DNA of 64,000 nucleotides, taken from assembly GCF_030867145.1 (NCBI RefSeq), contig NC_134436.1, forward strand, positions 4,526,001-4,590,000. The letters run 5' to 3'. The notes beneath the pieces are model-generated. The model did no database searches. It was not told the origin of the DNA and saw nothing but the letters and a program-made list of their open reading frames with translations. Every line of letters begins with the position of its first letter. The stretch's first letter is position 1. The DNA comes from Opisthocomus hoazin (lineage: Eukaryota > Chordata > Aves > Opisthocomiformes > Opisthocomidae). Shown here one piece after another: positions 23,641 to 34,240 of this stretch. Both the position numbers and the translations under genes were made by a program.

Positions 23641-26600
23641 CTCCGTTAGCAGAAGGCAGGAGGCTGCAGGAGCGCAGGACACAGCCCCCCCGCCCCCCCT
23701 GTACTCCCCCCTCCCCGTACTCCCCCCCCCAGTGTCTCCGGCCGGGCTGCAGCTCTGTGGCCTCCACCGCCCCCCAGCACTCCCCGAGACCCCCCTCACA
23801 CACAGAGACCACCACCGGAACCCCCTTGCAGACCGACAGGCACTCCCCAAATCCCCCTGCACCCCCAGGGACTCCCCCCCCCACGCCATGAGGGGGTTCC
23901 AACCAGGACACCCTCCTTTGGGGCAGGCGGGGAGGGCACGGGGGTCAGGGCAGTGCCAGGGCAGGGACCTGGTGCTGTGGGGCCTCTGTCACGCCATGAC
24001 CTCTGCCCCCAGCCCTGGGCCACCATCCCTCCCACACTGGAGCACCTGGAGTGCATTAGGGGCAGCACCAGGAGGATGATGATGGGGATCCATCACATCG
24101 ACCCACTGCTAACGGGGAGTAGGGCTGAGCATGTCCATGTGCCTGTGGGCTGTCCCCAGCACCTGCCCCAGCCAGGGTGGCATTGTCCCAGGGCACTGGG
24201 CATCACCGCCGCCTTAGCCAGTGATGCCACCGGGCTCCTGGAGCCTGGTGGGGGTGGAGGAAGAGAGGATGGTCAGGCCAGTGGGTCCCCAGCCAGGTGA
24301 TGGCCACCTCCAAGGAGGTGCAAAGAGGCTTTGCAAAGCTGCGGGCATGGGTCTGGCTTCAGGAGCCCACAGCCTCCCTGGTGCCCTGAGCCCCGCCGTG
24401 TCCCCAGCTGCTGGTGTCAGTGTAAGGATGTGGGCAGTGTGAGGACGCGTGTTTCATTTCATTTTATTTCTCTTCTCTGTTACGCTACAATCACCCAAGG
24501 GCACTGCAAAAACTGGGGAGGCAAATGCAGAGACACAAACCTGGCTGATTAGCACTGATGAAGGGAACCTGGTCAGCTGCACTAATTAACAAGGACACAC
24601 GGGAGTGGGAACATGTTCATTGCAGCGTGGTCAGCTGATGGAGGACTTCCTAAGCTGGGGTGATGAGAACAGGGAGGCCAACAGAAACAGAGCCTGAGTC
24701 ACAGTCCTGATGAAAGGGACACAAAAAGGGTGACAAGACCAAGGCCCCAGCAGCCGCTCGTGCGGAGCCACCATTGGGAAATTAGAGGCATCGCTCCCGG
24801 GTAGGGTGACTTGACCTTAGAAAGCAGGGGATGCTGCTGGATGCAGGATGGGAGTGGGTGGAGGGGGGGGGGCTTCCACCCCCAGCCGTGGGGGGCACTG
24901 AGGGTCTCTGTGGCTGGAGCAGGACCATGGGTTACTGTCCGTGTGCCTGGTGGTGGCTGCTGGAGGGGGTGACTGGGTGTATTCTTCCCCCCCCCCAAAC
25001 CAGGCACACATGTGTATTCACCAGCAAACTTCAAGGCGGCCCAGCCGGCAAGGAGAGGGTGACCCTGGGTCTGGGCCAGGGTATCAGGTGGGCAAGAATT
25101 GTGCTGGGATGCTCTCAACATCCCTCAACAGCCAGAAGGGGCTCGTATCCTCTTTCACCCTGGTACTCTCCTGCTGCTGCTTTGCTCAGGTTCTCCTCCT
25201 CCTCCACCTCCTTATTTCTCCCCCGCCCCACTGGGAGCAGCTCAGGACTCTTCCCCCACTCCCTGGTACATCCATGCCATGGGATCACGGGAGTCCCAGT
25301 CTGCTCCACAGGCAGCTGAGCTGGAAGGCCTTTCTGGTACAGGAACAGGTCACACGGTGCTGGATACTCTGTTGTCTTTCCCCCAGGGATTGTCCCCAAC
25401 GCAGCACCTGTCCCTGACAGGGCTGGAGCCTGCAGATGCTGTGGGCAGTGATGGCCCCATGTCACCATCTTGCAGGGCCCTTGTTTGCAGCAGTCATTTT
25501 TTTTGGCCAGTTGGCCTTGAAAATCAAACCAAAACAACAACAGCAAAGAGAAAAATGAAATTGAGCAAACCCTGTTTTCCACTGGATGTGTGAGCTGAGA
25601 TGACCTGTGGTCGCTCAGCCTCGGGGAGGACTGGGTGGAGAGCTGGCATCCTGCCCGCTGATGTGCTCCTTGGCGTCAGGCTGCGGTCACGGGCTGAGTC
25701 CCATCACGCAGCTCCTCCAGCCGTGACCTCATCCAGCAAAAAAGGGGGTTGGGGAATCACCAAAACAGCTGATTTTTCACACTGTTCCCTCTTGCCCACT
25801 CCTTCATGCTCCCCAGAGGCAGTCATGAGGTTGTCCCCGGTCTGACACAGACAGTGGGAGCTGTAGGGTTAAGGGGGATTTGTGCTTTCCTGTGCCAAGA
25901 GCATGTAGCTGGATTTTTGAACCTGCCCAGAGGAGAAGAAACCTAAAGTAGCCGGTGCCAGCGGGCGGCTTCTCCTCCTATAAACACATCAGTAGGGAGG
26001 GCAGCCAATGCTGTCAAAAAGCACTCGGAAATCTTGGTGCTTGGGATAGAAAAAGTCTAGAAGGGACTCGCTGGGGCAGCGGGTGCAAACGGCCAGGCTA
26101 GGAGAGCAGGGCTCTGCAGCAGGGTGGTGTGGTGGGGAAGCCCTTTCTGCAGCCTGCGGCACCCGGCTCCCTGCCAGCCCCTAGCCATAATATCCCCTGG
26201 GATTTTCCCTGAAGGCAGCCGACTCCTCTCACAGCCTCACACTCCCGGGTGGGAGCAAGAGGTGCTTCACCATCCTCCGCATCCCTTCCTGCTCCGTAAA
26301 TCCACTTCCCGATGCTCTGATTTGTTTTTCCTTTTTTTTTTTTAGCAGCTTAAGCTGAGCACGCGGAGGTGGAATAAAATTTGCCTTTTGCTGGCTGAAA
26401 CCTTCTCACTGCAGTGAAGGAGAGGGTGGAGGGAGGGCACAGCCTGCCCTTTACCGGCCCTGCCGGGGCTCAGTGACTGCCAAGAACTCATCCATCATAC
26501 GGAGGCACAGGACCAGCCCTCAGCCACTCTCCGGGCTGCAGGAGACCAGGAAAAACAGGATGTGGCGGGATCTTGCCCATGACCTCGTGGTGGCCTCTGC

Positions 26601-26927
26601 CATGCAGCGGCATGAACTGCTTGGAGCCTGCTCCGTCTGTCTGTCCTTCCCTGCAGGGCACAGCCCTTGCCCCAGCCATGCTGGTGGCCTGGTGCCAGAG
26701 GAGCTCGTCCTGGGGGAGCCAATGGCAGCTGCGGCCAAGACCTGAAGTCATGGAGTTGGGGAAAGGGGAGGGCAGGGACGGGCAGGAAGGGGAAGGAGAT
26801 GGTGCCAGGTGGGACAAAGGCAAACCAGGCAGAGAGGGGAGATGCTGTGGACACTGCTGTCGGGCCACAGTGCGGCTGGAGGGGTTCAGCTCCATGGGGA
26901 CACCGCTGTGTTGTGTCCCATCCTACA

Positions 26928-26943
26928 CCCCCCCCCCCCCCCC
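26928..26943 (+). repeat. Poly(C) run of 16
   Basis: Sixteen consecutive C bases, flanked by C-rich sequence. A similar run of 16 lies at 54,226-54,241. Confidence 0.95.
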
Positions 26944-27952
26944 ACCTCCCCGATCCCCCCTGATCCACCCTGGAGCACTCCTGCTTTGCTGGAACTTGCT
27001 GGGGCCCCTGAGATGCTGTGGGTGGGACCTGCCAAGGTCACTGAGCTACTGGTGGGGGAGTCAGCTTGGTCCCCGGGGTCAGGAACACCCCTTACTCCCC
27101 TGGAGCCCAGTGCTGGCCCCCCCCAAGCCATGCCTGGGGAGTCCCTGCGGGCACACAGCCAGGCAGGGCTAATTCCCTGGTGGATGCACCCAGCTGACAT
27201 CGGTCCCCAGGGAGTTTGGGCAGAGGCAGTGCTTTCATGGGCCGGGGACATGGACGTCACGGTGCCAGGCACATCCCATGGACCGAGGTTTGGAAGCTGC
27301 TGCCAGTCTCAGGCTGAGGAGCAGAGCCATGTCCTGGGGACATCTCTTCTTCTCCCACGGGGATCTGGGGGGAGGCTCCCGGATGAACCCCGAGTGACAC
27401 AGCCCTGCTGGCATGGGGAAGGGAAAGCAGCCGGTGAGGCTGTGCCATGCTGGAGGTAAAGGTCCCTTCCATGCTGCCTCAGCTCCGGAGGACTTTGGGG
27501 AGCAGCACGTGCTGCTCAGCCCCGTGGCAGCTGCACGGTGGGTTCCCAGGATGTGGACAGGTGCCAGGGCTGCCAGGATGGGGACCTTGCCATTGTCCCC
27601 ATCACCTCTGGACTGGAGCACATCCAGGGGAGCCCCCACGAGCTGCAAAGGGGCAACAGGGGGACTTGGACTCCCTCCACAGAGATAAGTAGAGAAGGAG
27701 GGTCCTTGTGCTGCAGAGGGAGATGGGATGGGTGCCAGGGAGGGAGAGCAGCCAGACGGGAGGAAAGGAAGAGGAAGAGGCAGACAAAGCTGCTTTGTGC
27801 ATGGCAGCATCCGGGGGGGAGGGGCAAGGGGCCCATGGGTGCCAGATGGAGTGGGGGGGCTGGGCTAGCTCCCTCAGACCGTGTGGTCCCCAAATTGGGG
27901 TGCACAAGATACCTGGCGGACTGTGGGAAGAACGTATTTTGTTTGTATTATT

Positions 27953-27958
27953 AATAAA
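27953..27958 (+). terminator. Possible plus-strand poly(A) signal
   Basis: AATAAA in an abrupt AT-rich island following 4 kb of GC-rich sequence. It could serve an unrecognised non-coding transcript or a rare distal PCDHG end. No exon evidence. Confidence 0.3.
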
Positions 27959-29974
27959 TTAAAAAAATACTTCAAAAATAGTGCTTTTCTCATTTATATC
28001 CCATCCTTTTTTAATTTCTGTTTTATTTTATGCTTTACAATGTACGTATTAGCCCAGTAATACGTGTTGATAGTTTATAAATCAATAAATATGCTGGGGG
28101 GGGATGCAATTCAAAAAAATTGGAGCCTGCTGCTCTACGTGATGCTGGTGGGAGCCTCATGGTGTTAAAAACCAGAAGTCCTCCCCTACCGCTGAAGCAC
28201 CCTGGGGCAATGCGGAACTTCTTCCTGCTGAAGCTCAGGAGGTCTCTGCTGGCCCCTGCAGAGCTTTGGGGTGTCCCCACCCCTAACCGAGCATCAGCCC
28301 CATGGCCCCTCTGAGGCTGCCCCAGTCCCGCTTTCCTCCATCCCCCTGGTCCCTCCGGTCAGATCCAGCACCAGTTTAGACAATTATTTTATCATGGCTT
28401 TTTTTTCCTGTTTTTGCGGCACAGCGTGGGTGCATTGAGCCATAGGGCACCCTGGGAGACCCCACTCCCTGCCATGCTACCCCAGTTTGGGGCCTTCTGC
28501 TCCCCAGTTAGCAACTTGTCATTGATGAGCTCACCAGAAGGCTGCTAAAAAAAAAGAAGACTGAGATTTGACACAAAGTAGGGCAATAATCAGGTCTCTG
28601 CCCTCATTTTTAAATTATCCTGGCAGTCCCCTGTGTGTCCATGCCTGCGGGGACCAGCTCCCGAAAGCCCCATGGAGCCAGCGCTGGCTGGCTGGCCTCG
28701 TCCCATGCCCTCTGCAGCAATGGGGACACCTCAAAGAGGAAAGGGGGCTGGGGAATAGAGGCAGGAACATTCTGGGGCACAGGCCTGGCTGATGGCCAAG
28801 TCCCACCCCCCCCCCACCCCCCCCGAGTATGTGGTTGCGGGGGGACAGGGAAGGCATGCAGAAGGACTAGGGAGAAGGAAAAGATGCTGGTGGCAGCTCA
28901 CTGTAGCAGGAGGGGCTGGAGCAGCTCCAGAAGACACCTAGGACCCCCTTGGTGATGTCACACTGCTCCGCTTCTAAACCCACAGGGAGGGGAGCAGGGG
29001 CTGCTCCCTGCCACGGGCAGGGAGTAAAGACAGCGCTGCCCTGGGCAGGAGGGGACTGCAGGAGGGATTTGGCTGCCCTGTGGGGTACGTACCATGAGAC
29101 CAGCAGGACTTCAGCAGCAAAACAGCTGCTGCAACATGCTCTTGGCCCCAGGACGAGGAACACAGCCTGGGCTCTGCTGCCCATGTGTGAAGGACACAGC
29201 CTTTTGTCCTTGGCTCCAGCTCCATGCACAGAACCAGTTGCAAGGACAAACTCCTCCTGTGCCACCAAGTCAGGGCCACCAGCACGTGGCAAAGCATTTG
29301 TCCCTCCAAAGTGGCCATCTGGGAGAAAGCATCCTTCACCCCAGCAGAGCAGCGGGGAGCTGCGGCCTGGCCGATTTCTGGCTGGGTTGACCTCTAAACT
29401 CAGCTGTTGACCAGGCTGGTGCTGGTCGCGCGAGAGCAAGGGCAGGAGGACCCCTCCGCAGGGTCAACAGGAGGGACACCGCTGCCACAGAGCTGCCACA
29501 CTGGTACATACACCTTTGAGGACAAGAAAGGCTTGAGCAGTGTGACCAGGTTCCTGCTTACTGTTTTATCCCTGGGGAATACCCATCACCACAGCTATTT
29601 GGACAGTGAGGGTGGCTCCTGTCCTCACCAGCTTCCCACTCGCCTGGCTTTCAGCCCTGGTGACATTTGGGCACGGGAGACGCCTCCATCACCCACAGCC
29701 CTCTCCACACCTGGGCTCTCCAGGTCTGGACCAGGTTTGCCAAAGTAGATTTTCTGTGCAGGGAACAGGACTTGCAGTCTCCTCCCAGGACGCGGTGGCA
29801 GCAGCCAACCCACCGCAGGCAGCCGTGATGCTGCTCCAGCTCCCCAGCAGCCCACCCCAGCCCGGACAAGGTCCCTGCTCAGTGCCGCAAGGCTCCAGCT
29901 TCATCTCCGCACCACTAGAGTTACAACAGGGAGACAAACAAAGTCAAAATCACATTTTTGTACCAAAAATGATA

Positions 29975-29980
29975 TTTATT
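29975..29980 (-). terminator. Minus-strand poly(A) signal, distal
   Basis: AATAAA on the minus strand inside an AT-rich block (29,935-30,010) that ends abruptly at GC-rich sequence on the downstream side, as expected at a transcript end. Confidence 0.5.
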
Positions 29981-30897
29981 TGTCCATCTTTTGTATATAC
30001 AAACTGTCACGATAACAAGGTGCTACCAGAGCATCACTTGCTCACAGCTGCAAAGCCGTGAAAAAAGGCTTTATATTAAGGGAACCATTATATGAAAAAA
30101 AAAAAAAAGCTCTTAGGCAACGCTCCAGATTGGCCTAGGTGCAGCTCACGTATCTCAAATTCTCCTTCATTTCGCAGCTTTCTGGGGCTGCTAAATGCAG
30201 CCATGGACATTTGCTGTGCAAAGGCAGCTCCTCCCTGTGCACGCAGCCATCAGCCTGGCATGACCCACCACCCCCCTGCTGCGAAAGTAACACAGCTCAG
30301 CCCTGCAAGGAGCCCTGTGATGCCCCGGCCATCGAGAAGGCAGAGGGACTGACGCCCAAATTGTCCTACCTGCCCTTTTTGACTCCCTCATCCCTTCCCA
30401 GAGACCAGCGGCTGGTGGATGTCAGGGGAAGAGGTCAAGCCTTGTTTCTAGTGGGCTCCTGGTTCACCCAGGTTTGAGTGTGGGGAGTCCCTGGACCACA
30501 GCCAGCACCATCCTGCCCGACCAGCTGCCGGAGGCTGAACCAGAGCAACTCCTCTCCCCTCCTACAATCAGCGTTTTTCTCTTTCAAGCACAAACCCCTT
30601 GCACACAAGCACACCCCTACCTCTTCCCAAGGGCCCGTCTGCAGCCGCTCGCTTGCTGTTATTCTCTCCGGTTCATGCACCGCTGGGTTTGCATGCTGGA
30701 GCCGAGCACCCGGGATGGGAGCGCGATAATAGACATGAAGTGCATTTGAAGCGGGGAGCAGGCACCGTGCCCCACACACAGAGCCCCGCTGAGCGTAAAC
30801 GCTGCCGCGAGGGGACCAGTGGCCGTGCCACGTGCCATGCGGGGCTGCTGGGCTGACCCGGCACAGGGGCACAAGCTCTCATCGACAATCCCAGCTT

Positions 30898-30903
30898 TTT
30901 ATT
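30898..30903 (-). terminator. Minus-strand poly(A) signal, middle
   Basis: AATAAA on the minus strand next to an AT-rich tract at 30,950-31,020. Could be an alternative end of the ancestral DIAPH1 transcript. Confidence 0.35.
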
Positions 30904-31781
30904 AGCGCTTCCAACCCATGATGTGATAACATGCCCCAGGAACACTTGAAATGCTATGAAAAGTAGAATTGTACTATTTTTGAACATAAAAGTACATTAA
31001 AATTAAAAGCTGCAAAGGCTTAATGTGACCCTAGGAGGGACCAGTGCTCCCAGTAGCGCTCGGGTAGGCACAGGCTCCTGCAGGACAGAGCCTGCCCTGT
31101 GCTGGGTGACCCCAGCCATGCTGCAGGGCCCCCAGACCCTGCTGCACCACCTGTGCTGGCTAACCCTCCCTGGGTGGCTCTCCCAGATCAGAGGATGCCA
31201 ACCTGCCTTCTCGCTGAGAGCATTCCCAGCCTCCCTATTTCCACCTCCACCCTCCTGGTACCCCAGCTCCTCCCTGGGCTGGGATCAGCCTGCCTCCTCC
31301 TGCAGGGATGCGACAGCAGCCAAGCTGTGCACCAGTCCCAGATGGTGCTGGACAGGTATGGATCACTCCATTACTTCAATATTAAAAATATGTTCAATTA
31401 GAACAAGAAAAGAACTCAATGCCTGAAAGCTGCAAGCTGGGGCGGACTTGTTCTCACTATAAATTATTGCACCAAGAGCCAGCACCCTGCAAGACAAGAC
31501 CTGGGGTCCCTGCTTTGGCACCCCAGCACTGAGCTATGCGTAGGGAGGGCTGTGGCTTTACCCTCTGTCCCTGCCTTTCTGCCCAGTCTGCTCCAGCACA
31601 AGAACTGCCGACAATGTTCCTCCCCCTGGCTGAAGCCTTTGACCCTTCAGTTGTCTACAGGGGTAGACCAAAGATTGGACAGGAGAGCTAAAACGATACA
31701 AAACCTGGCATGAATGCCCCCAGGAACAAGCAGAAAAATAATTCACCCTTCATAGCCAATGCACAGATCTCCGAGTGAAAC

Positions 31782-31787
31782 TTTATT
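31782..31787 (-). terminator. Minus-strand poly(A) signal, proximal
   Basis: AATAAA on the minus strand, 60 bp after the relic DIAPH1 stop codon. Confidence 0.45.
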
Positions 31788-31846
31788 CTACTTACTGAAA
31801 GCCCTGGCAGGTCCAGCGGTTTTCTGCCTTTGCCCAGGGGCAACGT

Positions 31847-31934
31847 CTAGCTGGAGCAGCTGATGATCTCCATCGTCTCCTCAAGGATGCCTCAATCTCT
31901 CATCATATGCTGGCGTTGTTGGTCTTGCTTGGTT
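31847..31934 (-). pseudogene. DIAPH1: DIAPH1 relic, terminal coding exon
   Basis: Acceptor CCTTGTTTTCAG is followed by an 88-nt exon. In one frame it reads TKQDQQRQHMMRD, then TGA, then GILEETMEIISCSS and TAG. The end matches the DIAPH1 C-terminus (ILEEAKELVGRAS in mammals): ILEE is identical, the following residues are similar, and the stop is at the same place. The in-frame TGA just before GILEE (complement of 31,890-31,895) would truncate the protein. The segment before ILEE is shorter than in mammals (29 versus about 36 codons from TK to the stop). Alone this short match would be weak; its place at the far end of a collinear series supports it. Confidence 0.65.
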
Positions 31935-34099
31935 CTGAAAACAAGGCATTGTTAAAAACAGGGGGGAGAAGCACCTCCAGGCCAGCTCTGGTACAGACCA
32001 CCTTTCTCAGGGGCAGTGGCCAGCTGGTCTGGAAGAGGTGTCTGACCTCAGCACACTTGGGAATCAAGAAGTTCCCACTATGGGGTGTGGGGCTGCAAAA
32101 CACATCACTTTAAGGGTTCAGGCCCCGCCTGTCTTCACCCCAACACCAGAGAGCAGGCACAGCTCCCCAGTGGGCAACATCATGACCCAAATGGGACTCC
32201 CCACCTCAGGACACCACCTCCTTAGGAGGCCCCGTGCAGCCCACGGGAGAGGACAGTGGTGGTTTAACAGCGGATACCGCCTGCCAGGCTCGTGGGGTTG
32301 TGCCAGCAGAGGATGACAGCCCCCCGAATCCCCCCATGCTCCGCGCTTTGACCTTATCCATTTAAGCCCGGCGTTGCCTTCCAGACGCAGCCGAGCGCTG
32401 CTGTCCCAGTAACGAGGCCCAGACAGCCCCTACCCGTGAGGAGTCTTCACAGCTTAAAGCCTGAGCTCATCCAGCTCATGACGCCACACTCCAGCCGGCA
32501 GCCCCGAATCAGAGCAGCCGCTGAGCACCGACAGGCACCGGGGCAGTCGGTGGATCGTGGCCGGCCAGGCACCACCACCAGCACAGCCTCGGTGCCGGCA
32601 CAGCCGCTCAGCGCTGCCTGCACAAGCTCCTGCCTTCGCTGCCTCGGAAGATGTATTTTTATGATTGGGAGGGGATGGCAGAAGGGAGGGGACCCGCTCG
32701 GGAACTTAAAGCAGCAGCTGAATTGCTGCCCAGACGCTGCAGGCACGAGAAATTAACTCTTTCAGGACTGAAAACCTTCCATGCTGTCACCCTAGCTTCT
32801 GGAACACGAAGGGCAGGCACATGAAACTGTGCAGAGGAGACAAGCCGTAGGCTCCTGGGCAGGATTTAAAAGCCTTTTGGAGACTCTGCTAAATATGAAA
32901 AACCCAACACCCCTTTCTCACCCTCTCCATGCCCTGGAGCATCCCTGAAACTATCCCTCACCTCTCCCGGCCCCACTCCCCAGTTGCAGCCCCATGCGGT
33001 CAGTGCCCCTTTCACCACTGGCACAGTGGGCAGAAGACATCGTTTAGGGGGTCTGTCCTTCACCCCCCCAAACCAGAAACACAAGAGAAACATGGGCTAT
33101 GCATGGAAGACAGCCAGGGCAGCACTTCTGCCTTATGAACAGCAGGTCTGACAAGCACAGATCACACGCAAAGCCTGGCCGAGAAGGTACCGACAGCCTC
33201 CAAACTCAGACATCGACCATCTCCTTTCCCCTTCCAGGTCTGCTGACAAGATGTCCCCAGCGCAGGGCGGGCATTTCCTGGTGCTGGACCCTGGTGCGTG
33301 GACCCTGTGTGGGTGCTGATGTGGCAGCCCCTCCAGGTGGTCTCAGGTTGCTGCTGCTGGGTTGCGTGAGAGCTGCCCGAGAGCTGCCCTCCCGTCTCGG
33401 TCAGGCAGTGAGCAGGGAGGAAGCACTGGGGCTGTGCAGACAACACAGGGAGCATTCAGGGCTGCCAGGCTTTGTGCACTGATCCCCTCAGGGCTACCAC
33501 AGAAAGGAGGGGGGGTGAGAGATGTCTCCCCAGCTGCCAGCTGGAGCAAAGCATAGCTAAAGAGAACTGAAAGCAGGAGCCTGTACTCAATGCACCTCTT
33601 GTCTTCCTCCCTCTACAAACTGTCCTCTGACCCAGCAGCGCATTCTCCCCCCAGGCCCCTGCCCAGGCTCTCCCGTGTCCCCCGAACCCCTCTCCTGAAC
33701 CCCAACCCACAGCAGCAGCTTCTTGCTCCTCGGGGCAGAGCTGTCCTGCTCCTGCAGCCCTGCTTTTCCCCAGGCCAGACCCCCTCCCCACACACAGCGC
33801 GAACCCAGCAGACTGCTCCCTCCCTCCCCCCACCTCCGCTCCTTGCAGGTCCCAATACTCCATCACGCCCCCACTGACACTCTCTCATCTTTCTCAGCCA
33901 GTGAATTTTCTCACATCCTCCCACCTTTTTCTTCCATAAATATATTTGGTTGCTTTTTTTAACCCGTATAAACCATAAGCATCCGCAACATCCTGTGAAG
34001 AGGAGGGCTGTGAAACTACAGCTTGGCATTTAAGGCTGACCCTCCTGGCTTCATTCATGCTCTTGCAGCAGAGAATCAAATGTCTCCAGTTTATAATTT

Positions 34100-34240
34100 T
34101 ATAGGCCTTCTCCAAGCCCCTTTCCTGGATTAAGCAGCCCCAGGTCTACCCAGTCATCCTTGCTGCCTCCCTCTGCACCTTATCTAGCTTATGATGTCCC
34201 TCCTCAGGGGAACCAGAACTGCAGGCAGCACACCACCTTT
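34100..34240 (-). mobile_element. Ancient CR1/L3-like fragment
   Basis: Minus-oriented text such as CTCTGCACCTTATCTAGCTT followed by GAACCAGAACTGCAGGCAGC resembles the 3' region of old CR1-superfamily elements. Highly diverged, boundaries uncertain. Confidence 0.5.

Larger units (their letters stand above)
22890..29959. other. GC-rich intergenic interval between PCDHG and the DIAPH1 relic
   Basis: Seven kilobases between two converging transcription units. It holds a CpG-rich patch (23,335-23,640), a 30/31-bp minisatellite (23,187-23,360), a GACA repeat (23,586-23,605), long C runs (26,928-26,943 and 28,805-28,824) and plus-strand AATAAA hexamers at 27,953 and 28,084 in an AT-rich island (27,930-28,110). 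Long open frames here, including one of 491 codons, come from the high GC content. No recognised protein. Confidence 0.75.
29960..31846 (-). pseudogene. DIAPH1: Probable ancestral DIAPH1 3' UTR
   Basis: From the relic stop codon (31,847) to the minus-strand AATAAA at 29,975 is about 1.9 kb, similar to my recollection of the mammalian DIAPH1 3' UTR length. Three minus-strand AATAAA hexamers occur (31,782, 30,898 and 29,975), the last two within AT-rich blocks (30,890-31,020 and 29,935-30,115). Assignment as UTR is inference from position and composition. Confidence 0.45.

Noticed and set aside
22604..24079. Longest open frame in the window (491 codons, plus strand)
   Set aside because: It starts inside the PCDHG 3' UTR, crosses the poly(A) site and runs through a minisatellite and CpG-rich DNA. 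Overlapping long frames exist on the other strand, as expected from GC-rich sequence. No recognisable domain.
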